Source: Candidatus Trichofilum aggregatum
GTDB taxonomy: Bacteria; Chloroflexota; Anaerolineae; Promineifilales; Promineifilaceae
Direction: 5' to 3'
Assembly (NCBI GenBank): GCA_016716885.1
Contig: JADJUV010000053.1
Coordinates: forward strand, 1-15,630
Length of the DNA: 15,630 nucleotides
A model generated the notes under the pieces. It was not told where the DNA came from and ran no database searches. It was given only the letters and a program-made list of their open reading frames with translations. Both the position numbers and the translations under genes were made by a program. Below are positions 1 through 8,476 of the stretch, piece after piece (within the stretch, counting starts at the first letter, position 1; each line of letters begins with the position of its first letter).

Positions 1-435
1 CCTGGATCTCGATTCCATTTTCGCCAACATCTCAAACAACTGCCCTAACTGGCGCTCAACTTCATGCAAACCCTGGCCGACCGCGTGCGCTACAATACCA
101 CCCAAATGGAAAGCCTGACTCTTGCTCGATCCGCCCCATCGCCCGGCCCGTAAACCGTTAGAACTGGCTTCCGTGACTATGGCTTTGCAGAAACGACCGG
201 CGTCATTATAGATATGAAACTGACCCAAACAGACCTGGCCAGTCTGGTAGGAGCGACCCGCGAAAGCGTCAACAAAACCATCCGCGCCTTCCGTGATGAA
301 AAACTCATCCAGTTCGAGCAAGGCTACATCACCATCCTCGACCCAGAGGCCTTGCACGAACGACTGTCACAGCTAATGGTCACACCTGTTTTTCCATGCG
401 AATATCCTGCCACATTCGGCCCTTACAGAAGGTAA
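1..435 (+). CDS. Crp/FNR-family transcriptional regulator, 3' part (5' truncated, frameshifted)
   Basis: The C-terminal 73 codons read cleanly from 214. They hold a Crp-type helix-turn-helix: TQTDLASLVGATRESVNK is the turn and recognition helix, followed by AFRDEKLI and a wing, FEQGYITI. Upstream, in shifted frames, 90-135 reads LNFMQTLADRVRYNTTQMESL, the dimerisation helix of the family, and 190-213 reads DYGFAETTGVIID. The 214 ATG is therefore internal and not the true start. The cyclic-nucleotide-like sensor domain lies before the window. At least two frame changes occur in 70-190. Family knowledge: such proteins bind DNA as dimers in response to cAMP, oxygen, NO or other signals; the ligand here cannot be told. 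The gene converges on the flavoprotein gene at 572-2004, with no clear terminator in the 136 bases between them. Confidence 0.85.
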
Positions 436-571
436 AATCCTTCAACCCGGCCAATTCCCGATAACCCAGTTTTGGGTGGCCAACCAAATGGCGTTGCTGT
501 TAAATTCAAAAACATTCCAACTCAATCCGCTTCAACCCCGCCAGCTTGATCTGCTCCTAAATATTGTATAG

Positions 572-2004
572 CTAAAAACCTCTAACCTGTCCCAGGTTTG
601 ATGTTTTGCTGACGCGGAAGAGGTTATGGGGGTCGTGTAGCAGGCCTTTATTTGAGTGAGTCAGATACTACTTACGATAGGGCATTCTGGACTCGATCCG
701 CCCCTCGTCCATGATCATATTGACATAGGCCCCGCCAGCCGAATAAGGTGAAGGCACCCAATAACTCTTTGACCATTGATCATACGTTCATTGTTGGCCG
801 GGTCTGGGTCTGGGACCGACAATCACCTGGGCAAAATTGGCCTCAAGCGGAAGCTCCAGGCAAATCCTCTCGCTTTATCCGATGGGCAGCGCCGTTGTTG
901 ATGGGGTAAGAGGTGCATAGTGGAGTGAACAGGGGCAACTGTGAAGCATGTTTTATGTGTGGATCAATGACCTCATCGTTGAGTCTGCCGTAAAGAAATC
1001 GGCATTCCAATACCATTGCAGGCCCGGCGGATAGAGGCCGTCGAATGCAGGCTTTGCAGGGCAGGCAGGGGATTGGGCCAGCAAAGTCCATGGCCCAAAG
1101 GCGCCAGAGCACGGATCGGCGCCAATATCTGTTCGCCTTTTTCCGGGTCGCCGGTATAACAGCCAGGTGAACTGGCCATCTTCTTTCAAATGGTGTTCGA
1201 TTGGGGAACATAGCCACTGGCGGTACAGCGTGAAAGCCAAACCAGCCATTAAGCTCTTCGGAGCCGGTCAGGATCAAATTGCGCCAGGTGCGCATGACGG
1301 TCGCCGCATGTTCCATCTCCCAAAACATCGGGCCGCCATAGACTGTGCTGACCGGCCGACCCTGGAAGAGGAAAGATGTGACCACGCCGAAGTTGCCGCC
1401 GCCGCCGCGCACACCCCAGAACAGATCCTCATTCTCCTCACTGCTGGCGCGCTAACCAACCGCCCGTCAGCTAACACCATATCCGCCTCTAACAAATTAT
1501 CAATCGTTAGCCCATAATGGCGGGTGAGATAACCTAGGCCACCGCCCAATGTCAGCCCACCCACCCCTGTCGTGGAAAGGAAGCCGGTAGGCACGGCCAG
1601 ACCGAATGGATAAGTAGCATGATCCACATCGCCCCAGGTGAGCCACCCTCAACGCGCACTGTACACCTTGCCGATCGACACGAATTCCCTTCATGGGCGA
1701 AAGGTCTATCACCAGTCCGCCGTCACAGCTCCCCAGACCGGCACCATTGTGACCACCGCCACGCATGGCCCCAGTAGTAGCCCATTTTTGCACGGGCAAA
1801 GTTAACCGCGGCCTGCACATCGGCCGTGTCCACACAGCGAGCAATGAAGACCGGGCCGCCTGTCTATCATGCCGTTGTAAAGCTGCCTAGCCTCGTCGCA
1901 AAATTACCATCACTGGGCTGGATTAACTCACCCCGCAGACTGCTCTTAAACGAGCCACCACCGCCACGTCTAATAAATCCGCCTCTCTTGTCGTTTCCCA
2001 ACAT
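572..2004 (-). pseudogene. FAD-linked oxidoreductase, berberine-bridge-enzyme (BBE) type, frameshifted
   Basis: Pieces in three minus-strand frames line up in family order. Around 1890-1940 is LRGELIQPSDGNF. At 1720-1770 is RGGGHNGAGLGSCDGG; its His (codon 1749-1751) is the usual covalent FAD attachment residue. At 1500-1627 is GLTLGGGLGYLTRHYGLTID, and at 1360-1412 RGGGGNFGVVTSF. The BBE C-terminus near 590-780 reads PYSAGGAYVNMIMDEG and HNLFRVSKTSN, ending at a TAG at 572-574. About 477 codons matches the family length of roughly 460-480. No Cys is seen at the second flavin-linkage site, so linkage is probably mono-covalent (inference). The start at 2004 is uncertain because the Shine-Dalgarno is weak. 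The substrate is unknown; relatives oxidise sugars, alkaloids or other alcohols with O2. The many frame changes may be sequence errors, so this may not be a true pseudogene. Confidence 0.8.
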
Positions 2005-2093
2005 ATTTCCATTCAACGTTTGACGCCAAAGGAGAAGCTAAAGTTTTTACGGTCGGTTGGTTGCTGACCGCGCCGCCTACAAAAAAGGTTAGG

Positions 2094-2575
2094 TTACGGC
2101 CGGTTCTGCCCGATTACATCCTCGTGCAAACGGCGTAAATCTCCACGTTTACACGCACCACGGTGCAAACCCTGGTGATACCAGGCCCCGCGGGCTGTGC
2201 CTTCGTGCCGGAAGCCACACTTCTCGGCCAACCGTCGTGAAGCACAATTGGGATGAATAACCAATCTGATCCGATTGACTTGTTTGTTCTCGAACAGGTA
2301 ACACATTAGTAGCCTGACTCGCCTCAGAGGCCACGCCTTTGCCCCGCTTTCCGCCGAGTAAAACCTGGTAGGAAGAGTTCGTACTCGTCCAGATAATTGA
2401 CCCGGTCTGAAAATTCGATATGACCAACTATTTCATCATTCGTAGAGACGATGACCAACAGCCATCCTCTTTGTTCCAAAAGCCGCCTGTCAGAAGCGGG
2501 TGTCAACTTTTTTTTTTTTTTTTTTTTTTGAAGGAAGATGGCCGGGAAACAATGAAACTTTTGGGGGGAATACAC
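2094..2575 (-). pseudogene. GNAT-family N-acetyltransferase (RimJ/RimL-like), frameshifted
   Basis: Three overlapping minus-strand frames give the GNAT core in order: LLVIVSTNDEIVGHIEF (2420-2480, central beta strands), GGKRGKGVASEA (2325-2365, the acetyl-CoA pyrophosphate-binding R/Q-x-x-G-x-G/A loop, here KRGKGVA), then NRIRLVIHPNCASRRLAEKCG and FRHEGTARGAWYHQG (2160-2275), the strand-helix-strand end typical of the RimJ/RimL subgroup. The C-terminus is uncertain: one frame ends HEDVIGQNRP, another contains VNVEIYAV. The N-terminal part is unclear because the T22 tract (poly-A on this strand) interrupts it and gives an implausible lysine run. I chose 2575 as a provisional start. It lies 89 bp upstream of the flavoprotein gene on the same strand, so the two may be co-transcribed. 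The acetyl acceptor is unknown. Confidence 0.75.
2508..2529. repeat. T22 homopolymer tract
   Basis: Twenty-two consecutive T on the plus strand, inside the acetyltransferase coding region, where it would encode a run of lysines in a position with no such feature in the family. A weak CCGC/GCGG hairpin lies just upstream on the plus strand, but no plus-strand gene ends here. Most likely an assembly or base-calling artefact that replaced real coding sequence. Confidence 0.9.
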
Positions 2576-2703
2576 GCAGTCGCCCTGATTGCCGTCCAGG
2601 GGATAAGCGTCAAAAAGTGAAGATGATCAAGTGTCCGTAAATGGGACAAGAGATGAAGTTGCCTTTGAGCAGATGTAATCCTTTACTGAATATTGATTAG
2701 CGA

Positions 2704-3071
<368 letters not shown>

Positions 3072-3081
3072 CAAACGATCT

Positions 3082-3112
3082 GGTGGAGAAGACCGCATGA
3101 GCTTGCTCCACC
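3082..3112 (+). other. Inverted repeat / hairpin next to T34
   Basis: GGTGGAGAAG (3082-3091) pairs with CTT-G-CTCCACC (3102-3112), 10 base pairs with one bulged G and a 10-base loop. It lies upstream of the regulator gene. It is not a terminator in either direction: the T tract precedes it on the plus strand, and on the minus strand it is followed by A. It could be an operator or chance. Confidence 0.35.
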
Positions 3113-3252
3113 TTCAGGATCAACGTCACCTCATCTATCATCACTAGCCACCATTGTAGAAAACAACTCTCGCTCAAAACTCGCACAAACCCTCGCACAA
3201 TTGGTTACCATAGGCCAAAATGGGTTTGACCTGGCAGGAATAGCGCAGACTT

Positions 3253-4032
3253 ATGTGGCAGCTCACCTATTTGGCGCACCAACGCTGGAATACACAGCGG
3301 CCGTAACCAACCCTAACACGGCGCAAAGCCAGAGCTTTGCTCGCCTATCTGGCTGTCACGCAACAGGCCCAAAGCCAGGAAGCCCTGGGCCGCTCTGCTC
3401 TGGCCCGACCATGATGAGCAGCAGGGTCACGCCGACCTCAGCCGCATCCTGTCTAATTTGCGCAGGGTGTTGGGCGCAGACTACATTCTGGCCGACCGGC
3501 AGCAGGTAGCCCTGCCTGACATCGCGGCGTTGTGGGTTGATGTGGTTCATTTTCGTCAGCAGTTGGATGCCTGCCGCGGAAACAGCGATAGGGCAATAGA
3601 CGATGATTGCTGCCGAAAATTGGCCGCGGCCGCAGATTGTAATCAAGCTGATTTTCTGGCCGGTTTCCCTTGCCCGACTGTCCAGCTTTTGACGAGTGGC
3701 ATTTTTGCAAACGGAAGCCTTACGTCGTGATTTAAGCTGGGCGCTCGACAAGTTAGTCCATGTTTATGAAGCCTGTAACGACCTGGCCCAGGCTATCGCA
3801 CGCCCAACGCCGGGTAGGGCCTGGATCCACTGCATGAACCGGCACAGCAGCGGCTCATCGCCTTGTATGGCCGTAACGGACAGCGAGCCGGCCCATCGTC
3901 AGTATCAAACATGTGAACGTCTGCTGGCCGAGGAGTTGGAGGCATTGAACCGGAACCAGAAACCAAACAGCTTTATGAACAGATCCGCCAGGGGCAGGGC
4001 AGAGGGAGCGCCACCGAGCCATTGTCAAAAAA
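3253..4032 (+). CDS. SARP-type N-terminus (winged helix + BTAD) of the giant regulator, frameshifted
   Basis: Frames must be stitched, but each piece matches the family in order. HLFGAPTLEY (3264-3293) starts the OmpR-like winged helix. It continues with LTRRKARALLAYLAVTQQAQ (3313-3372), ALLWPDHDEQQGHADLSRIL (3392-3451), LRRVLGADYILADRQQVALP and LWVDVVHFRQQL. The BTAD follows: PDCPAFDEWHF (3673-3705), TEALRRDLSWALDKLVHVYE (3711-3770), DPLHEPAQQRLIALYGRNGQ (3824-3883), RQYQTCERLLAEEL (3897-3938) and IEPEPETKQLYEQIRQG (3944-3994). Known for the family: SARP proteins bind direct repeats and activate transcription. The ATG at 3253 is a guess; it lacks a good ribosome-binding site. About ten frame changes occur here. 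An A6 run at 4027-4032 with one A added joins this domain in frame to the hydrolase that follows. Confidence 0.75.
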
Positions 4033-4905
4033 GTGGATCAAATCCGATATTTTCTGAGCTACGACAATGCACGCATCGCCTATGCTATTGTTGGCAATGG
4101 CCCGCCGCTGGTTTGGACCGCCACGTTTCTGCGGCATCTGGAATTTGATTGGCATAGTCCAATCTGGCAACATTGGCTGGCAGCGCTGGCCCAGTCGCTA
4201 CACGCTCATCCGTTATGATGGACGCGCCTGCGGCCTCTCTGATTGGAACGTGAGCGATATTTCTTTTGAAGCCTGGGTGCGCGACCTGGAAGCTTTGGTG
4301 GACCATCTTGGATTGGAGCGGTTTCGTTTGTTAGCTCTCTCCCAATCAGGTGCGGTAGCTATCGCTTATGCGGCCCGCCATCCCGAAAAATTGTCTCACC
4401 TGATTTTGCACGGTGCTTACGCCCGCGGCCGCTTTCATCGTCAGGACATCCCCAGGCGGCAGAAGAAGCGCAGACGCTGCTTTCATTGACCAAGTTGGGC
4501 TGGGGCGCGACAATCCAGCTTTCGCCAGGTTTTTCCCTGCAACTTATGCCCGACGCAACCAAAGAGCAGATCGCCTGGTTTGACGAATTGATGCGCATCT
4601 CCATGTCAGCGGACAATGCGGTTCGTGCCGAGGCAGAAATGTATCACATCAATGTTCTCGACCTGCTGCCGCAACTGCGTGTGCCCACATTGGTTACACA
4701 CTGCCGCCATGATGCGGCCGTTCCTTTTGCCGAAGGTCAAATTCTGGCCAGCCAGATCCCTGGCGCACAATTTGTGTCTTTAGATAGCAAAAACCATCTG
4801 CTTTTACCATCCGAACCGGCCTGGGAGCAGTTTGTCCGGCAAGTCCACCGTTTTGCCGCCGATGAGACACAGCCATTATTAAGGCGTTCATCTATTGCCC
4901 CGCCC
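4033..4905 (+). CDS. Alpha/beta-hydrolase domain of the giant regulator, frameshifted
   Basis: It reads in three frames: 4033-4195, about 4196-4455 and 4456-4905. Motifs in order are VDQIRYFLSYDNARIAYAIV, GPPLV, HLEFDWHSPIWQHWL, YTLIRYDGRACGLSDW, SFEAWVRDLEALVDHLGLER, LLALSQSGAVAIAYAARHPE, LPQLRVPTLVTHCRHDAAVP and DSKNHLLL. The catalytic triad is visible: Ser (codon 4340-4342), Asp (4711-4713) and His (4795-4797). The nucleophile elbow is A-L-S-Q-S-G instead of the usual G-x-S-Q-G-G. This subfamily (DG-RxCGLSDW, SFEAWVRDLE) is typically fused to signalling domains such as LuxR-type HTH or adenylate cyclase, which suggests a sensing rather than metabolic role (inference). GTG 4033 could be a separate start, but a one-base change in the A6 run fuses it to the BTAD. 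The last frame stays open to 5010, past the real join to the ATPase domain. Confidence 0.8.
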
Positions 4906-4919
4906 GCGGCCGCTAAAAT

Positions 4920-5169
4920 TCCACGCTTTGATTTGGCCGCAGCCTGCGCCACAACAGCCGTTTGTCGCCCGTACTCAGGAATTGGGCCGGTTAAACAGCC
5001 ATCTCGATGAGGCGCTAAATGGGAATGGCCGTGTTGTTTTCATCACCGGCGGCGCGGGCCGGGGCAAAACAGCGTTGCTGGCAGAATTCGCCCGCCGCGC
5101 TCAAGAGACTCATAAGGATTTAATCATTGCTGGCGGCAGCGGCAGTGCCTTGGCTGGTATGGGATCCCT
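4920..5169 (+). CDS. P-loop (Walker A) segment linking hydrolase to ATPase/TPR part
   Basis: In frame 2 this reads PQQPFVARTQELGRLNSHLD, the usual opening of an AAA_16/STAND-type ATPase in large bacterial regulators. It is followed by FITGGAGRGKTALLAEFA, whose Walker A motif GGAGRGKT is encoded at 5048-5071, then LIIAGGSGSALAGM. The frame breaks at about 5163 in a GGG run; one extra G there gives GIPLPFREVMELL and continues into the 905-codon frame that begins at 5170. The nominal start of that long frame is therefore internal, and the P-loop belongs to the same protein. Confidence 0.8.
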
Positions 5170-7887
5170 TTGCCTTTCCGTGAGGTCATGGAACTGCTGA
5201 CTGGCAACGTTACCAGCCGTCAGATGGGTGGTCAGGCCGGAATCGAGCAGGCACGTCGTTTGTGGGCGCTGCTGCCCCACACAGTGCAGGCTATTCTGGA
5301 ACACGGCCCACAGGTGCTCGATCTCTTTGTGACGGGAAATCAATTGTTGGCGCGGGCCGCGGCCGCGGCCCCTGCTGGCACAAACTGGCTGACTGCCTTG
5401 AGAGAAGAAGTTGCCCGTCGTCGCCATACACCAGGCGCAGTGGAGCAAACAGCCGTTTTCGGACAAATCACCAGTGTGCTGTACCATCTGGCCCAAAAGC
5501 GCCCCCTGCTGATCACCCTGGACGACCTGCAATGGCTGGACTCAGCCTCCCTGGGGCTGCTGTTCCACATCGGCCGTCGCCTGGCTAGCGGCCGCGTTCT
5601 CATTGTTGGCGCATACCGGCCGGACGGAACTCCCCCAGGGCCGGGACGGCCAGCCGCACCCCTGATGCAACTTCTGGACGAGTTCAAACGACAATATGGG
5701 GACGTATTCATTGATCTGGCGGCGGCTGATGAGGCAGAAGGCATGGCTTTTGTGGATGCCTTTCTGAACAGCGAACCCAATCAGTTGGATGCGGCATTTC
5801 GCCGGGCGCTCTGGCGGCGTACAGGGGGTCATCCGTTATTTGTGGTGGAGCTATTGCGAGATATGCAAAGCCGGGGCGACCTGATTCACGATGAGGCAGG
5901 ACGATGGTGTGAAGGCCGGGTGCTGGATTGGGAGAGGTTTCCGGCGCGTGTGGAAGCGGTCATTGCGCGACGGGTGGAGCGGTTGGATGACGATGCGCGA
6001 GCCGTTCTGGCGGCGGCCAGCGTTGAGGGGGAGCTGTTTACGGCCGAAGTTATCGCGCAGGTGTTAGAGGTGGCAGAACGGCCGTTGCTGCACCACCTGT
6101 CACAGCAGTTGGGCAAACAACAACGGCTGGTACAAGAACGAGGAGAGGTCAAAGCAGGCGAGGGTTATCTATCTGCATACCAGTTTAGCCATGCCCTGTT
6201 TCAACAATATCTTTACCACCAGCTTTCCCCAGGCGAGCGTCGCCGCCTGCATAGGGCAGTCGCCAGAGCGTTGGCTGCGCTATATGCGGAAGATATTGAT
6301 CAGGTTGTCGTGCAGTTAGCCTACCATTATACAGCCGTTGCGGACTGGCCTGAAGCCACACAATATCACAGCCGGGCAGGCGATCTCGCTTGCCAGCGAG
6401 CCAGCCTGCCCGATGCTGTTCGCCATTACAAATCCGCCCTCGCCCATTGGCCCCAAACCGACAAGGCGGGGCAGGCGCAACTCTTGTGTAAACTTGGCGA
6501 GAGCCTATGGGTTTTGGGAGAGTACCTGGAAGCGATTGAGACACTTCAAACCAGTTACGATCAGTTTAAAGGAGCAAGGGATAATCTGGGGATGGCGAAC
6601 GCGCAGCGACTCTTGGGCCGGGTATATTGGGAAACAGGTCAAGTAGACAAAACTGGCCGTTGCTACCGGCAGGCCCTCGACATTTTAGAGGGCGAGCCTG
6701 AAAGTGAAGCGTTAGCCTGGGCGCTGGCAAGTATGTCCAATTACCATATGCACCTGGGGAATTATGAGGAGTCTATCAACCTGGGAGAGCAAGCACTGGC
6801 TTTAGCCCGTGAGTTGGATGCGAACGCATTAATCATCCAATGTTTGTGCGATCTCGGTTCGGCCATCTCCAGCAAAGGGGACTGGAGCGGGCTGGCGCTG
6901 GAGCAGAAAAGCCTGGAGCTGGCGCTGGCTTCCAGTCGGCCGCACGATGCCGGTCGCGCCTACCTTTATATTGCCGAAGCCCTCATCTATCTTGGCCGTT
7001 ATGAACAGGCCAGGGAGCTTTTGCAAGAGGCAATGGCTTACACCCAACGAATGCACATCCCCTATATCGCCGAAAATGCGTCCCGCATGGTGGCTGAACT
7101 GGATCAGCTTACGGGTTGCTGGAGGACTGTCATCACGCAGTTACAAACAAAAGTCGAACACAGGGGCAGTGAAGAACTGGTAGGGCTGCCCCGGCTCTAT
7201 GTTAGTCTGCTGAACGGTCGTCTCTACAATGACCTGGGGCTGGTCGAAGAGGCGCACAAACTGTTGACTAAGGCGCTGGCGGGGCCGTTTAACAATCTTG
7301 ACCCACGCGTAGCCTTGTTAGGTGAATTGGCGCGGGCCGAAGCGGTGCGCGGCCAACGGGAAGCTACTGTAACTACCGTCAGTGAAATATTGCAATTGAC
7401 CGGGCAGGCGCGTTATCTCTTCCCCAATATGAGTATGGCACTGTTGTTCATCTGCCAGTTGCCGCTGGTGTTTGGCGGGCGGGAAATGGTACAGGCCGCC
7501 CATTCTGCCTACCAACAATTGGCACGATTGGACAGACAGTATGGTACGCCGACCACATCTGCCTGTCTCCTGGAAGGCAAGGGTTGGCTGGCTCTGGCTG
7601 AGGCGAATCTCGTTAAAGTCACCATAGCTGAAGCGGCGGCCGCCTTTGAGCGGGCCACAGTCAAGTGGCAAGCGTTGAACCACCCTTATGACGAAGTTCG
7701 GGCCTTGAGTGGCTGGGGTCAGGCATTAGCGCAAGCGGGTGATAGGGATGGGTCTCAGTTGGCATGGGAGCGGGCAAAGGGGCTGATCAATGTCCTGGCA
7801 GCGCAGTTAGACGACCACAAATTTAAATTCGCGTTTCTGCATTCGCCATTGGTGGGAGAAATTCATACTACTTTCCAGCAGCGTTGA
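5170..7887 (+). CDS. ATPase (Walker B) and TPR region of the giant SARP/STAND-type regulator, intact 905-codon frame
   Basis: This is the C-terminal 905 codons, uninterrupted. LLITLDDLQWLD (5506-5541) is the Walker B motif, with the DDLQWLD form usual in MalT/LuxR-like regulators. RTGGHPLFVVELLRDM (5818-5865) is the sensor/winged region, and a helical part follows (FPARVEAVIARRVERLDDDA). From about 6370 to 7780 there are at least six TPR-like helix pairs, e.g. LCKLGESLWVLGEYLEAIET, LLGRVYWETGQVDKTGRCYR, YIAEALIYLGRYEQARELLQ. No C-terminal HTH is present, so DNA binding must come from the N-terminal SARP domain. The first Met at 5170 has no independent Shine-Dalgarno, and the P-loop is upstream in another frame, so I read it as the end of one protein of about 1,545 residues. 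Family knowledge: ATP binding drives oligomerisation, with TPRs as inhibitory or sensor arms. It is followed at 7897-7917 by a weak hairpin (AAGAC/GTCTT with inner AGC/GCT) that has no T tract. Confidence 0.88.
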   Translation: MPFREVMELLTGNVTSRQMGGQAGIEQARRLWALLPHTVQAILEHGPQVLDLFVTGNQLLARAAAAAPAGTNWLTALREEVARRRHTPGAVEQTAVFGQITSVLYHLAQKRPLLITLDDLQWLDSASLGLLFHIGRRLASGRVLIVGAYRPDGTPPGPGRPAAPLMQLLDEFKRQYGDVFIDLAAADEAEGMAFVDAFLNSEPNQLDAAFRRALWRRTGGHPLFVVELLRDMQSRGDLIHDEAGRWCEGRVLDWERFPARVEAVIARRVERLDDDARAVLAAASVEGELFTAEVIAQVLEVAERPLLHHLSQQLGKQQRLVQERGEVKAGEGYLSAYQFSHALFQQYLYHQLSPGERRRLHRAVARALAALYAEDIDQVVVQLAYHYTAVADWPEATQYHSRAGDLACQRASLPDAVRHYKSALAHWPQTDKAGQAQLLCKLGESLWVLGEYLEAIETLQTSYDQFKGARDNLGMANAQRLLGRVYWETGQVDKTGRCYRQALDILEGEPESEALAWALASMSNYHMHLGNYEESINLGEQALALARELDANALIIQCLCDLGSAISSKGDWSGLALEQKSLELALASSRPHDAGRAYLYIAEALIYLGRYEQARELLQEAMAYTQRMHIPYIAENASRMVAELDQLTGCWRTVITQLQTKVEHRGSEELVGLPRLYVSLLNGRLYNDLGLVEEAHKLLTKALAGPFNNLDPRVALLGELARAEAVRGQREATVTTVSEILQLTGQARYLFPNMSMALLFICQLPLVFGGREMVQAAHSAYQQLARLDRQYGTPTTSACLLEGKGWLALAEANLVKVTIAEAAAAFERATVKWQALNHPYDEVRALSGWGQALAQAGDRDGSQLAWERAKGLINVLAAQLDDHKFKFAFLHSPLVGEIHTTFQQR

Positions 7888-8263
7888 ATTTGAGTAAAGA
7901 CTAAGCGGCGCTGTCTTATGAACGACCGTACCTCTGAAGTTGCGCGCCGTTTGTTTGACGCTTTCCTTCAAGCCAACAGCCGGTTGCCAAGCGCTGCCTT
8001 TTTGCGGCCGCGTCTGGTCTAAAGGAATGAGTGGCAATAAAGAATCAACTAACCAGGCAAAAACGCATGAATTCTTTCCTAACTTAAGCATGATGTTTGT
8101 TACTTTGTCTTTCTGTGGAAAATACATCTAATAAAGCGTGATTTTGTATCGTAGTCATAGGTGAAACGTCTAATCCAAAATGGTTAAAACTGCTAACTGC
8201 AATTAGAATGTTATTGTCAAGTTGCATAGTGCTTACTCGTTCGTCCAAGGCAGATGACGCAAA

Positions 8264-8313
8264 CCCCCTCGCACTGAACAGGGTGACGGAAGTAGCAGAG
8301 ATTCAGTGTGGGG
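8264..8313 (+). ncRNA. Candidate stem-loop in leader (structured RNA)
   Basis: CACTGAA (8272-8278) pairs with TTCAGTG (8302-8308). Outside it CCCC (8265-8268) pairs with GGGG (8310-8313), across an internal loop of TCG against T. The 23-base apical loop contains CAGG, GGAA and AGCAG. Eleven base pairs in two blocks is more than expected by chance at this spacing. No T tract follows, so it is not a terminator. Class unknown. Confidence 0.4.
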
Positions 8314-8387
8314 CGCGGCCGCGAACCGCTCCCTTATGCCGATAAGAAATCAGTCCAAGCCAATGCCGGTCTTAAAAGGCGATTAAG

Positions 8388-8458
8388 TGGTAAGTCGCCG
8401 TGCCCCTTTTCAGGGAAGGTTCGCTGGTAAAAACATAGCGAACTTCAGCCGACTACCA
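8388..8458 (+). ncRNA. Candidate multi-arm leader structure just before the start codon
   Basis: The outer stem TGGTAAGTCG (8388-8397) pairs with CGACTACCA (8450-8458), nine pairs with one bulged A. It encloses a small CCC/GGG arm (8404-8406 with 8413-8415) and a strong hairpin GTTCGCT (8419-8425)/AGCGAAC (8437-8443), which extends by A-T and G-T pairs. The outer stem closes seven bases before the Shine-Dalgarno AAAGGA (8465-8470) of the secreted-protein gene, so folding could affect translation. It matches no riboswitch class I can recognise by eye. Confidence 0.4.
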
Positions 8459-8464
8459 AAAGAA

Positions 8465-8470
8465 AAAGGA
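8465..8470 (+). promoter_or_regulatory. Ribosome-binding site for the first secreted protein
   Basis: AAAGGA six bases before ATG 8477. It supports 8477, rather than an in-frame upstream ATG near 8387, as the start; translation from 8477 begins directly with a signal peptide. Confidence 0.7.
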
Positions 8471-8476
8471 ACAACC

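Larger units (their letters stand above)
7888..8476 (+). other. 589-base non-coding region upstream of the first secreted protein
   Basis: No convincing gene. A 34-codon frame at 7918-8022 (MNDRTSEVARRLFDAFLQAN at its start) has no ribosome-binding site and no family I recognise. A second short frame from 8027, preceded by AAAGGA, is hydrophobic only at its end and likewise unrecognised. The region holds two GCGGCCGC octamers (8004, 8315), two strong stem-loops (8264-8313, 8388-8458) and the ribosome-binding site of the next gene. I could not place a confident sigma-70 promoter. Confidence 0.5.

Noticed and set aside
1167..1517. Plus-strand 116-codon open frame
   Set aside because: It is antisense to the flavoprotein motifs, which are far better supported.
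2483..2529. Weak hairpin followed by T22, like an intrinsic terminator on the plus strand
   Set aside because: No plus-strand gene ends here, the stem is only four pairs, and the sequence lies within a minus-strand acetyltransferase.
7897..7917. Small hairpin after the regulator stop codon as a terminator
   Set aside because: The stem is interrupted and short and no T tract follows; noted only within the gene entry.
7807..8127. Minus-strand 106-codon open frame across the end of the regulator and the leader
   Set aside because: It overlaps the well-supported regulator 3' end, has no domain similarity I recognise and no ribosome-binding site; it looks like a shadow frame.
8272..8308. Hairpin loop resembling SRP (4.5S) RNA domain IV: CAGG, GGAA and AGCAG in order, and CCAAGGCAGATGACGC nearby at 8245-8260, as in 4.5S RNA
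   Set aside because: Loop spacing and closing pairs do not fit the SRP consensus, and the CCAAGGCAGATGACGC block is on the wrong side. A covariance scan would decide, so no SRP call is made.
8250..8310. GACGCAAA followed by a hairpin, slightly like a c-di-GMP-I (GEMM) riboswitch
   Set aside because: The receptor features and the 5' arm of that riboswitch are not found.
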